Origin: Streptococcus hyovaginalis DSM 12219
GTDB lineage: Bacteria > Bacillota > Bacilli > Lactobacillales > Streptococcaceae
Direction: 5' to 3'
Length of the DNA stretch: 64,000 bases
Assembly: GCF_000420785.1 (NCBI RefSeq)
Contig: NZ_ATVP01000008.1
Span: forward strand, 1 to 64,000
This document shows positions 28,407-36,074 of the stretch, one piece after another (the stretch's first letter is position 1; every line of letters begins with the position of its first letter). Position numbers and translations under genes: made by a program. The notes under the pieces were generated by a model. It was not told the DNA's origin and did not search any database. It worked only from the letters and a program-made list of their open reading frames with translations.

Positions 28407-29321
28407 ATGTTGCAAGAAATTGGACAGACGACATTAAAGGGATCACGTATTGTTTTGGGAGCTATGCGTATGGGAGCACTGGAGATCTCAGAAGCAGAAA
28501 AAGTCATTGCTAGTGCTGTAGAGTCAGGGATTAATTTTTTTGATCATGCTGACATTTATGGTGGTGGTGAGTCTGAAATATGTTTTAGAGATGCCGTTAA
28601 GCAGCTTGGACTTAGTCGTCAGGACCTGATTTTACAATCTAAATGTGGGATTCGAAAAGGTTTCTTCGATTTTTCAAAAGAGCATATAGTGACTTCGGTT
28701 GACGGTATTTTACAACGCTTAGGAACTGATTATCTGGATATTTTAGCCCTACATCGTCCAGATGCTCTTTGGGAGCCAGAAGAGGTAGCGGAAGCTTTTA
28801 CACAACTTAAAAAAGAAGGAAAAGTGAACCATTTTGGTGTTAGTAACCAAAATTGTAGTCAAATAGCTTTCTTACAATCCTATTTGGAAGAACCGCTTGC
28901 CGTCAATCAATTACAGCTATCGCCTGTGCATGCCCCGATGATCTCGGTGGGCCTCGAGGTTAATATGACGACTCCTGGTGCTACTGATCGCGACGGTGGT
29001 ATCATTGATTATTGTCGTCTTAGCAAGGTCACTATCCAAGCTTGGTCACCATTCCAGATTGACCTTTCAAAAGGATTGTTTTCTGGAAATCCAGATTATA
29101 AAGTGTTGAATGATACTATTGCTAAATATGCGGAACAATATCAGGTTTCTGATGAGGCTATCGTTGTTGCTTGGATTCTTCGTCATCCTGCTAAAATTCA
29201 GACCATAGTGGGATCTATGAATCCAGAACGGATTAAGCGCATTGCAGAAGCAGAAAAAGTCGTTTTAACACGTCAAGAATGGTATGACATTTACACTAAG
29301 GCTGGTCATATTTTGCCTTAA
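28407..29321 (+). CDS. Aldo/keto reductase (YdhF-like)
   Basis: A 304-residue NADPH-dependent oxidoreductase with the AKR TIM-barrel motifs: NFFDHADIYGGGESE with catalytic Asp and Tyr, ILQSKCGI with Lys, and DILALHRPDALW with His, then AWSPFQ and the C-terminal VGSMNPERI cofactor segment. The substrate cannot be told. I chose ATG 28407 (MLQEIGQT), which follows GAAGGAG; an upstream ATG at 28356 lies before that site. A small membrane protein gene follows closely. Confidence 0.88.
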   Translation: MLQEIGQTTLKGSRIVLGAMRMGALEISEAEKVIASAVESGINFFDHADIYGGGESEICFRDAVKQLGLSRQDLILQSKCGIRKGFFDFSKEHIVTSVDGILQRLGTDYLDILALHRPDALWEPEEVAEAFTQLKKEGKVNHFGVSNQNCSQIAFLQSYLEEPLAVNQLQLSPVHAPMISVGLEVNMTTPGATDRDGGIIDYCRLSKVTIQAWSPFQIDLSKGLFSGNPDYKVLNDTIAKYAEQYQVSDEAIVVAWILRHPAKIQTIVGSMNPERIKRIAEAEKVVLTRQEWYDIYTKAGHILP

Positions 29322-29338
29322 AATGGGGAGTGAAAACC

Positions 29339-29731
29339 ATGTCCAATCATGAGTCTAAATCCAAAAAGAGAAAGAACTTTTGGTTACAATTTAGCTTTTA
29401 TTTGCTCCTATTTGCGCTCATCAATGTGATTGCTAAAGGACTCTTTTATTTCTCTGTCTATGAGCGACCGCTTTCTTCTTCAGAGCTGCAATTCGGAACA
29501 AGTCTTGGTTTTGCCTTTGGCTTTAGTGTCTGGGGAAATGACAGTCTAGCCTTATGGAAGAAATGCTTGGGCTCTGTTTTCTTGATACTCATAGGAGCGC
29601 CACTAAGTATCCTAATTTGGGAGCTGGTGCCCCCATTTGTTCTACAGTTTTGGCAATGGGGTATGCTTGTGATGATTGGTGGTCTGAGTTTAGCGATTTT
29701 TTACCGACGATTCAAAGCTTATTTGAAATAA
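29339..29731 (+). CDS. Small membrane protein, unknown
   Basis: About 130 residues with a basic N-terminus (SKSKKRKNF) and four predicted membrane segments (FSFYLLLFALINVIAKGLFY, LGFAFGFSVWG, VFLILIGAPLSILIW, WQWGMLVMIGGLSLAIFY). I do not recognise the family; it resembles small four-helix proteins such as DUF3021 in layout only. It starts 17 bp after the aldo/keto reductase stop, with GGGGAG ahead of ATG 29339, so it is probably co-transcribed. Confidence 0.7.
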   Translation: MSNHESKSKKRKNFWLQFSFYLLLFALINVIAKGLFYFSVYERPLSSSELQFGTSLGFAFGFSVWGNDSLALWKKCLGSVFLILIGAPLSILIWELVPPFVLQFWQWGMLVMIGGLSLAIFYRRFKAYLK

Positions 29732-29740
29732 TGCCTAAGG

Positions 29741-29770
29741 AAAAAGTACCTCAAAATTGGGGTACTTTTC
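29741..29770. terminator. Bidirectional terminator
   Basis: AAAAAGTACC and GGTACTTTTC flank a short loop between the converging membrane-protein and asparaginase genes. Confidence 0.75.
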
Positions 29771-30733
29771 TTATCCTTCGATATATTCACTCAAGGTTTG
29801 TCCCTCAAGTCCAGCATTAATAGCGATTAGTAATTTAAGGCGCGCTTTTTGACTGTTGAGTTCTTTGACAAACATAATCCCGTTAGTGGCGAGATCCACA
29901 CCACCACCTTGATAGGCATAGACAGGTTCTGCGATGCCATTAAAACAGCGCGATACCAAGACTATCGGAAGGCCTTCTTGAGCAAGGGTAATGAGGGTTT
30001 TTGCTGCTTCTGGAGGGAGATTACCAGCCCCTAGAGCTTCAATAACGACACCGTCAATATGACTAGCACGTAAGAGTCTTAAAATCCCATCACCCATACC
30101 AGCATAGGCCTTGATAATCGGAATGGTTCCCTGTATGTGATCGAGATCAAAGCGTACACGAGGTTCAGTAGTTTGAAAAAATAAAATCTCATGTTTCATA
30201 ATAATCCCAAGGGGGCCATGGGTGGGTGTTTGAAATGTTGAGACATTGGTTGTATGTGTTTTGGTAACATACTTGGCAGCATGTATCTCGTCATTCATCA
30301 CAACGAGAACCCCTTTTCCGAGAGATTTTGGATGGCCTGCGACGCGAAGGGCTGATAGGTAATTGTAAATCCCATCACTTCCTAACTCATTTGATGATCG
30401 CATGGCACCGGTAATAACTATAGGAATAGATGGGAGGTTCATCGTATCCAGAAAGTAAGCTGTTTCCTCTAAGGTATCGGTTCCATGTGTGATGACGATT
30501 CCATCATAATTAGCCCCGATGGCTTTGATTTTCTGGTAGAGCTCATACATATGGTACTCTGTAATATGGGGGCTAGGTACATTGAAGAGATCAATGGTTG
30601 TGATGTTAAAGTCATTAAGTTCGACTGCGACATGGTTCATGGGATTGTCATTAGAAGAATTGACGTGTCCCATTTCATCTGCGGTCATTGAAATAGTCCC
30701 ACCAGTATGTAGGACCAGAATATTTTTAGTCAT
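29771..30733 (-). CDS. ansA: L-asparaginase, type I
   Basis: A 320-residue cytoplasmic-type asparaginase converting L-Asn to L-Asp and ammonia. The nucleophile Thr is in HTGGTISM (residues about 9-16) and the second catalytic triad in VITHGTDTLEETAYFL. AMRSSNELGSDG and the C-terminal allosteric domain match type I enzymes; there is no signal peptide. It is monocistronic and divergent from the HAD gene. Confidence 0.92.
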   Translation of the reverse strand: MTKNILVLHTGGTISMTADEMGHVNSSNDNPMNHVAVELNDFNITTIDLFNVPSPHITEYHMYELYQKIKAIGANYDGIVITHGTDTLEETAYFLDTMNLPSIPIVITGAMRSSNELGSDGIYNYLSALRVAGHPKSLGKGVLVVMNDEIHAAKYVTKTHTTNVSTFQTPTHGPLGIIMKHEILFFQTTEPRVRFDLDHIQGTIPIIKAYAGMGDGILRLLRASHIDGVVIEALGAGNLPPEAAKTLITLAQEGLPIVLVSRCFNGIAEPVYAYQGGGVDLATNGIMFVKELNSQKARLKLLIAINAGLEGQTLSEYIEG

Positions 30734-30800
30734 TGAAATACTTCTTTCAAAATTGTGATATAATTTATTCTAACATAATTTAGGAAAATGGAGATTGGTA

Positions 30801-32189
30801 TTGGCGATCAAGGCTGTGTTTTTTGATATTGATGGCACGCTATTAAATGATAGTAAACGCGTTGAAAAGGCGACTGTCCTTGCCATTAAAAATTTAAAAG
30901 AACAAGGTATCCTTGTCGGTGTTGCTACTGGACGAGGACCTGGTTTTGTGCAACCCTTTATGGATAATTTGGGGCTTGATTTTGCAGTAACTTACAATGG
31001 GCAGTATATATTCACGCGTGATAAAGTGCTCTACCAAAACCAACTTCCTAAATCTTTGATTTATCGTGTCATTCGTTATGCAGGGGACAAAAAAAGAGAA
31101 ATTTCTTTAGGAACAGCTTCGGGATTAGTAGGTTCAGGTCTCATCGAAATGGGGACTAGCAACTTTGGGCAATTGGTCAGTCGCTTGGTTCCTAGTCGCT
31201 TGACCAAGCTTGTCGAAAATAGCTTTAAGAAAATCATTCGCCGAATCAAACCACAAAATATGGACTATCTTAAGACTATCATGCGTGAGCCGGTCTTTCA
31301 AATTGTTCTTGTCGCTACAGAAGGGGAAAGTCAAAAACTCCGTGAGAAATTTCCGCAAATTACGATCACGCGTTCTAGTCCTTACTCCATCGACCTTATT
31401 TCTCAAGGACAATCAAAGCTAAAAGGTATTCAAACGGTCGGTCGACAATTTGATTTTGAATTGAATGAAGTGATGGCATTCGGGGATTCTGAAAATGATA
31501 TGGAAATGCTGACAGGTGTTGGTGTGGGTATAGCCATGGGAAATGGTCAAGATACCTTGAAGTCCGTAGCTGATTATACGACTGATAGTAACAATCGTGA
31601 TGGGATTTCAAAAGCATTAGCGCATCATGGGCTTATCCATTTGGATCCAGAACAAGGTTTCAAGAGTCGTGATGAAAACTTTAATAAGGTTAAAGACTTT
31701 CATATGTTGATGGATGGATCAGTCAATCACACCCCACGACTCTATCAAATTGAAGAAGGCGAACATCGTGCCGGTTTTAAAGTTGAAGAAATTGTTGAAT
31801 TTTTATATGCCGCAAGTCAAGGTGATCAACATGATTTTACGCAAGCTATTTTAAATCTACATGCCGCTGTGGACCATGCCGCCTATAAAGTGCAACATAA
31901 GCCTCATCCTGAAACGCCTTTAGTAGGTGAAGTGGATGCCCTGACGGATTTGTTATATTTTACTTACGGTTCGTTTGTCCTCATGGGAGTTGATCCTAGG
32001 CCTTTTTTTGATATTGTGCACGAAGCCAATATGGGTAAAATTTTTCCAGATGGTAAAGCACATTTTGATGCCAAAACACATAAAATCTTAAAACCTGATC
32101 ATTGGGAAGAGACTTTTGCACCGGAGCCTGCGATCAAAAAAGAGTTAAACCGACAAATTCATAAATCTTTACAACGTACAGAAAAATAA
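30801..32189 (+). CDS. Cof-type HAD phosphatase fused to a MazG/PRA-PH-like domain
   Basis: A 462-residue two-domain protein. The N-terminal part (1-270) is a Cof-type HAD hydrolase with FFDIDGTLL (nucleophile Asp), VATGRGPG and the metal motif FGDSENDMEM. The C-terminal part (about 290-440) resembles all-alpha NTP pyrophosphohydrolases: GFKVEEIVEFLYAA and GEVDALTDLLYFTYG provide the EExx/ExxD-type metal ligands. The combination suggests sequential nucleotide or sugar-nucleotide housecleaning, but substrates are unknown. I chose TTG 30801 (MAIKAVFF), 7 bp after GGAG, rather than TTG 30795. Confidence 0.82.
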   Translation: MAIKAVFFDIDGTLLNDSKRVEKATVLAIKNLKEQGILVGVATGRGPGFVQPFMDNLGLDFAVTYNGQYIFTRDKVLYQNQLPKSLIYRVIRYAGDKKREISLGTASGLVGSGLIEMGTSNFGQLVSRLVPSRLTKLVENSFKKIIRRIKPQNMDYLKTIMREPVFQIVLVATEGESQKLREKFPQITITRSSPYSIDLISQGQSKLKGIQTVGRQFDFELNEVMAFGDSENDMEMLTGVGVGIAMGNGQDTLKSVADYTTDSNNRDGISKALAHHGLIHLDPEQGFKSRDENFNKVKDFHMLMDGSVNHTPRLYQIEEGEHRAGFKVEEIVEFLYAASQGDQHDFTQAILNLHAAVDHAAYKVQHKPHPETPLVGEVDALTDLLYFTYGSFVLMGVDPRPFFDIVHEANMGKIFPDGKAHFDAKTHKILKPDHWEETFAPEPAIKKELNRQIHKSLQRTEK

Positions 32190-32227
32190 AAAGCTTGCTG
32201 AGGCGACTTGGCCTCAGTCAGCTTTTT
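32187..32227. terminator. Bidirectional terminator between the HAD gene and uspA
   Basis: AAAAAGCT...CTGAGGC and GCCTCAG...AGCTTTTT form a long stem with A and T runs on both sides. Confidence 0.8.
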
Positions 32228-32234
32228 GGGCTGG

Positions 32235-32687
32235 TTATAAAATTTTTTCCTTATCGCGTACGACAAGAATATCGATTTTAGCATTGCGTAGAATGTATTC
32301 GGATGATGATCCCACCAAGAGTCGCTCGAAAGCATTGAGTCCGGTCGCACCTAGCATGATAAGGTCCGCCCCCTCACGATCAGGAATATCAATGGCTAAC
32401 AGAGACTTAGGATTTCCAAATTCAACAATTTGTGTGACCTTTTCAAGTCCAGCTGCCCGAGCTTTTTCCTTTAATTCATTTAAGACGTCGTGTGCCTCAC
32501 GTTCCAGTTTTTCGTAGACGGTTGCATCGAATGTCGCAACACTCTGAAGGGCACGTGTATCAATAACGTGAGTTAACAGCAGGGCAGCATCATTTCGCTT
32601 GGCAACATTGACAGCTTTCTCGAAAGCTAGTTCAGACTCTGCAGACCCATCGATAGCAACTAGAATTTTTTCGTATTGATAAGACAT
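32235..32687 (-). CDS. Universal stress protein UspA family
   Basis: A 150-residue Usp domain (KILVAIDGSAESELAFEKAV at the start, LIMLGATGLNAFERLLVGSS near the end). The ATP-binding pattern GxxGxxxxxxxGS(S) is present, so nucleotide binding is expected. Single leftward gene; its promoter region contains a consensus cre site overlapping the -35, which implies carbon-source control by CcpA. Confidence 0.9.
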   Translation of the reverse strand: MSYQYEKILVAIDGSAESELAFEKAVNVAKRNDAALLLTHVIDTRALQSVATFDATVYEKLEREAHDVLNELKEKARAAGLEKVTQIVEFGNPKSLLAIDIPDREGADLIMLGATGLNAFERLLVGSSSEYILRNAKIDILVVRDKEKIL

Positions 32688-32740
32688 ATATGCGACCTCC
32701 TTTTTTCCTATAAGTTCATTATACTCTTTTTTTGATTTTT

Positions 32741-32753
32741 TGAAAGCGTTTCA
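32741..32753. promoter_or_regulatory. cre site (CcpA operator) at the uspA promoter
   Basis: TGAAAGCGTTTCA is a perfect palindromic cre match. On the minus strand the uspA -10 is TATAAT (32723-32718), and a 17-bp spacer puts the -35 at 32746-32741, inside the cre. It is 121 bp before the divergent aminotransferase gene, so uspA is the more likely target. Confidence 0.75.
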
Positions 32754-32873
32754 CATTCTCTTTCTGAAAAAAGGTTTTTGGAAACTTTTGGATAATCCTT
32801 TTAAAAATTAAAATGAAAAAATGTGTTATTTTAAATAAAATGCGCTATAATATCAAAAAATGAGGTAACGCAT

Positions 32874-34088
32874 ATGAAGACTTTTGAAAAATCATCAAAA
32901 TTAGAACATGTTGCTTATGATATTCGTGGTCCAGTCTTGGATGAGGCCAACCGAATGCGAGCTAATGGCGAGAAAATTCTACGATTGAACACTGGAAATC
33001 CTGCGGAATTTGGATTTACGGCTCCTGACGAAGTAATCAGTGATCTTATTATGAATGCGCGTAGTAGTGAAGGATATTCAGACAGCAAAGGTATTTTTCC
33101 AGCTCGAAAAGCCATCATGCAATACTGTCAGACAAAAAACATTCCTAATGTCGATATTGATGATATCTATATTGGTAATGGTGTCTCTGAGTTAATCACT
33201 ATGTCTATGCAGGGGTTATTAGATAATGGGGATGAAGTCTTAGTGCCTATGCCAGATTATCCTCTTTGGACAGCAGCAGTTAGCCTGTCTGGGGGGCATG
33301 CTGTGCATTATATTTGTGATGAATCCGCTAATTGGTACCCTGATTTAGCTGATATTGAAAGCAAAGTATCTGGTCGAACAAAAGCCATTGTATTGATTAA
33401 TCCTAATAATCCCACAGGAGCCCTTTATCCTAAAGATGTTCTAGAAGGTATTGTGGATATTGCCCGTCGTCATAATCTAATTATTTTCTCAGATGAGATT
33501 TATGACCGTATGGTTTTTGATGGAGCGACACATATTCCAATTGCTAGTCTAGCTCCTGATCTTTTTGTTGTGACTATGAATGGTTTGTCAAAATCGCATC
33601 GTATCTGTGGTTTCCGTGTGGGATGGATGGTTCTTTCGGGACGTAAGGATCATGTCAAAGGTTACATTGAAGGGCTTGATATGTTATCTAATATGAGGCT
33701 GTGTTCCAATGTGTTGGCTCAACAGGTTGTTCAAACCTCTCTAGGAGGTTATCAGTCTGTCGATGAGTTGTTGATGCCGGGTGGTCGCCTTTATGAGCAA
33801 CGTGAATTTGTCACTAAAGCCATTAACGATATTCCAGGATTGACTGCTGTAAAACCTCAAGCTGGTCTCTACGTCTTTCCTAAAATTGATCAGACTATGT
33901 ATAACGTCGCAGATGATGAACAATTTGTTTTGGAATTTCTCAAGCAGGAAAAAGTCATGTTAGTTCATGGAAGAGGCTTCAATTGGAAGGATCCTGATCA
34001 TTTCCGAATAGTTTATTTGCCTAGAGTTGAAGAGTTGGCGGAGATTCAGACTAAGATGGAGCGTTTCCTAAAACAATATCGCCGCTAA
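32874..34088 (+). CDS. alaT: Alanine-type aminotransferase (AlaA/AlaT)
   Basis: A 404-residue fold-type I aminotransferase of the AlaA group, expected to interconvert pyruvate and alanine with glutamate/2-oxoglutarate. Visible parts: LNTGNPAEFGF, GYSDSKGIFPARKAI, MPDYPLW, LINPNNPTGALY, the PLP lysine in NGLSKSHRICGFRVGW, and the C-terminal Arg in HFRIVYLPR. It directly precedes codY and could be under nitrogen control, but I saw no CodY box before it. Confidence 0.88.
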   Translation: MKTFEKSSKLEHVAYDIRGPVLDEANRMRANGEKILRLNTGNPAEFGFTAPDEVISDLIMNARSSEGYSDSKGIFPARKAIMQYCQTKNIPNVDIDDIYIGNGVSELITMSMQGLLDNGDEVLVPMPDYPLWTAAVSLSGGHAVHYICDESANWYPDLADIESKVSGRTKAIVLINPNNPTGALYPKDVLEGIVDIARRHNLIIFSDEIYDRMVFDGATHIPIASLAPDLFVVTMNGLSKSHRICGFRVGWMVLSGRKDHVKGYIEGLDMLSNMRLCSNVLAQQVVQTSLGGYQSVDELLMPGGRLYEQREFVTKAINDIPGLTAVKPQAGLYVFPKIDQTMYNVADDEQFVLEFLKQEKVMLVHGRGFNWKDPDHFRIVYLPRVEELAEIQTKMERFLKQYRR

Positions 34089-34156
34089 AAATCTTAAATT
34101 AACCGAAAAATTAATGTAAAAAATGAAAATTCTGTGTTTTTGCTAGTATTGTAAGC

Positions 34157-34171
34157 AATTTTCTGACAATT
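34157..34171. promoter_or_regulatory. CodY box upstream of codY
   Basis: AATTTTCTGACAATT differs from the consensus AATTTTCWGAAAATT at one position. It ends 2 bp before the -35 of the codY promoter, supporting autoregulation. Confidence 0.8.
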
Positions 34172-34173
34172 AC

Positions 34174-34202
34174 TTGCCATTTTGAAGCCTGCTTGTTATA
34201 AT
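34174..34202 (+). promoter_or_regulatory. Promoter of codY-pncA
   Basis: TTGCCA (34174-34179), a 17-bp spacer and TATAAT (34197-34202), 37 bp before the codY ATG. Confidence 0.8.
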
Positions 34203-34239
34203 GATTTGTAATATATTTTCATAGATAGAAAGGTTTCTT

Positions 34240-35025
34240 ATGCCTAATTTATTATCAAAGACACGAAAAATCACCTCGATTTTGCAACGCTCTGTAGATA
34301 GTTTAGAGAATGAACTGCCTTATAATCTGATGGCGACTCAGCTCGGGGATATTATTGACTGTAATGTTTGTATTATCAACGGAGGCGGTACCATTTTAGG
34401 GTATGCTTTGAAATACAAGACTAATAACGATCGTGTCGAACACATGTTCGAAGAGAAAAAACTTATAGATGATTACGTCAGAACAGCTAGTCGTGTCTAT
34501 GACACAGAGGCAAACTTGCCTGTTACACACGACTTGAGTATTTTTCCGATCGAACTTCAGGATGAATTTCCTGATGGTTTAACAACACTTGCTCCAATAT
34601 ACGGAGGCGGTATGCGCTTGGGAACGCTTATTATTTGGCGTAATGACCAAGATTTTAAAGATGATGACCTTATCTTAGCAGAAATAGCCTCTACAGTAGT
34701 CGGGATTCAACTCTTAAACCTCCAAACAGAAAACCTTGAGGAAACGATTCGTAAACAGACAGCTGTAACAATGGCGATTAATACACTATCCTATTCAGAA
34801 ATGAAGGCTGTAGCAGCCATTTTAGGTGAACTGAATGGAACGGAAGGACGCTTAACAGCATCAGTGATTGCGGATCGTATTGGTATTACACGTTCAGTGA
34901 TTGTAAATGCTCTTCGTAAGCTTGAGAGTGCTGGTATTATTGAAAGCCGCTCTCTTGGTATGAAGGGGACTTACCTTAAGGTCATTAATGAAGGTATTTT
35001 TGATAAAATCAAGGATTATAACTAA
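34240..35025 (+). CDS. codY: GTP-sensing global regulator CodY
   Basis: A 261-residue dimeric repressor responding to branched-chain amino acids (and GTP in Bacillus). The N-terminal GAF domain (about 1-155) and C-terminal winged helix ([40 protein letters not shown]) are intact and of normal length. A CodY box abuts its own promoter. pncA follows 2 bp after the stop and is probably co-transcribed. Confidence 0.96.
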   Translation: MPNLLSKTRKITSILQRSVDSLENELPYNLMATQLGDIIDCNVCIINGGGTILGYALKYKTNNDRVEHMFEEKKLIDDYVRTASRVYDTEANLPVTHDLSIFPIELQDEFPDGLTTLAPIYGGGMRLGTLIIWRNDQDFKDDDLILAEIASTVVGIQLLNLQTENLEETIRKQTAVTMAINTLSYSEMKAVAAILGELNGTEGRLTASVIADRIGITRSVIVNALRKLESAGIIESRSLGMKGTYLKVINEGIFDKIKDYN

Positions 35026-35027
35026 TA

Positions 35028-35582
35028 ATGTCTAAAGCCCTTATTTCAATTGACTATACAGTAGACTTTGTCGCAGATGACGGGAAATTAACAGCAGGCA
35101 AGCCTGCTCAAGCTATTGAAAGTGCGTTGGTGAATGCAACACGTCAAGCCTTTGAGACTGGTGATTATATTTTCTTTGCGATTGATCGTCATGATGTAGA
35201 TGATAAGTTTCACCCAGAAAGCAAACTTTTTCCACCTCATAATTTAGCCGGTACTTCAGGTCGGAATTTATATGGCACTTTGGCTCCCCTATACCAGGAA
35301 ATCAAAGATGATAGCAAGGTCTTTTGGATGGATAAACGCCATTACTCTGCCTTTTCTGGTACGGATCTGGATGTGCGTTTGAGAGAACGTGGGGTCAAGA
35401 CGCTTGTTTTGACTGGTGTACTGACCGAGATTTGTGTACTACATACGGCTATAGATGCTTATAACCTAGGGTATGAGATCGAAGTGGTGGCTGGAGCAGT
35501 GGCCTCTTTGACGCCTGAAACTCATCAATTTGCTCTCAATCATATGGCATCTGTTTTAGGGGCTAAGATTATTGAAAATTAA
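35028..35582 (+). CDS. pncA: Nicotinamidase (isochorismatase-like cysteine hydrolase)
   Basis: A 184-residue enzyme hydrolysing nicotinamide to nicotinate for NAD salvage. The triad is visible: Asp in SIDYTVDFVAD, Lys in MDKRHYSAFSGTDLD, Cys in TGVLTEICVLHTAIDAY. Metal ligands DRHDVDDKFHPE are present. It is coupled to codY (2-bp gap), an arrangement common in streptococci, and ends at a very strong terminator. Confidence 0.92.
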   Translation: MSKALISIDYTVDFVADDGKLTAGKPAQAIESALVNATRQAFETGDYIFFAIDRHDVDDKFHPESKLFPPHNLAGTSGRNLYGTLAPLYQEIKDDSKVFWMDKRHYSAFSGTDLDVRLRERGVKTLVLTGVLTEICVLHTAIDAYNLGYEIEVVAGAVASLTPETHQFALNHMASVLGAKIIEN

Positions 35583-35585
35583 AAC

Positions 35586-35638
35586 ATAAAAAAGGCTCGT
35601 GCAAAATCTTTTTAAATGATTTTGCACGAGCCTTTTTT
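35586..35638 (+). terminator. Strong terminator after pncA
   Basis: A 21-bp perfect inverted repeat, starting AAAAAAGGCTCGTGC and ending GAGCCTTTTTT, with a 9-nt loop. It can also act on the converging CsoR-family gene. Confidence 0.9.
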
Positions 35639-35650
35639 ATGAATTTTAGG

Positions 35651-35675
35651 TTTATATACCCCTGTGGGTAAAATA
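35651..35675. promoter_or_regulatory. Second CsoR/CstR operator-like site at the 3' end of the repressor gene
   Basis: TTTATATACC (35651-35660), 6 bp, then GGTAAAATA. The left arm is identical to the left arm of the operator at 36026-36051; the right arm is partly matched. It lies just past the repressor stop codon. Confidence 0.4.
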
Positions 35676-35942
35676 TTATTTTTTGATAATCATCTTTAAT
35701 GCTTCTTGAATACGCTCTTCTTGGTCCTTAGCATCTTCTTCTGGGTGGTGAATAACTTGAGATATGCGGTTACTGATGACGACACCGAGCGTACTATTGA
35801 TACTGGATCGGATGGCAGTTAATTGGGTAACGATATCAATACATTCTTGATCCTCTTGGATCATTTTTTGGACACCGCGCAGCTGTCCCTCAATACGTTT
35901 GAGGCGATTAATGACCTCTTTTTTTTCAGTTTGCATAGACAC
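35676..35942 (-). CDS. CsoR/CstR-family metal or persulfide-sensing repressor
   Basis: An 88-residue all-helical CsoR-family protein (NRLKRIEGQLRGVQKMIQED, ECIDIVTQLTAIRSSINSTL). Its divergent neighbours are a CoA-disulfide reductase-rhodanese and a rhodanese, the typical targets of persulfide-sensing CstR. The first sensor Cys is present (C34) but the second position, Cys in CstR and CsoR, aligns with V63, and the His of CsoR with R59. It is therefore neither a classical copper nor a classical two-cysteine persulfide sensor. Promoter TTGACA-17-TATAAT on the minus strand (35988-35960). Confidence 0.82.
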   Translation of the reverse strand: MSMQTEKKEVINRLKRIEGQLRGVQKMIQEDQECIDIVTQLTAIRSSINSTLGVVISNRISQVIHHPEEDAKDQEERIQEALKMIIKK

Positions 35943-35959
35943 CTCATTTCTGAAAATTT

Positions 35960-35988
35960 ATTATACTGAAGCCTTTTTGGTTTGTCAA
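35960..35988 (-). promoter_or_regulatory. Promoter of the CsoR-family gene
   Basis: On the minus strand TTGACA (35988-35983), a 17-bp spacer and TATAAT (35965-35960), a full consensus promoter without an overlapping operator palindrome. Confidence 0.8.
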
Positions 35989-35997
35989 TTCTTTCTG

Positions 35998-36026
35998 TTG
36001 ACTTGGATAAAGGCTCATGATATCAT
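35998..36026 (+). promoter_or_regulatory. Promoter of the CoA-disulfide reductase operon
   Basis: TTGACT (35998-36003), a 17-bp spacer and TATCAT (36021-36026). The operator palindrome starts at the last base of the -10. Confidence 0.75.
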
Positions 36027-36051
36027 TTATATACCTATAGGGGTATATAAA
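36026..36051. promoter_or_regulatory. CsoR/CstR-type operator
   Basis: TTTATATACC (36026-36035) and GGTATATAAA (36042-36051) form a perfect 10-bp inverted repeat around TATAGG, the G/C-tract palindrome expected for this repressor family, placed over the transcription start of the downstream operon. Confidence 0.8.
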
Positions 36052-36074
36052 GTTGGAAGGTAAATAATAAACTT

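Noticed and set aside
35944..35958. CodY box at the CsoR-family promoter
   Set aside because: TCATTTCTGAAAATT has three mismatches to the consensus, close to background in A/T-rich DNA.
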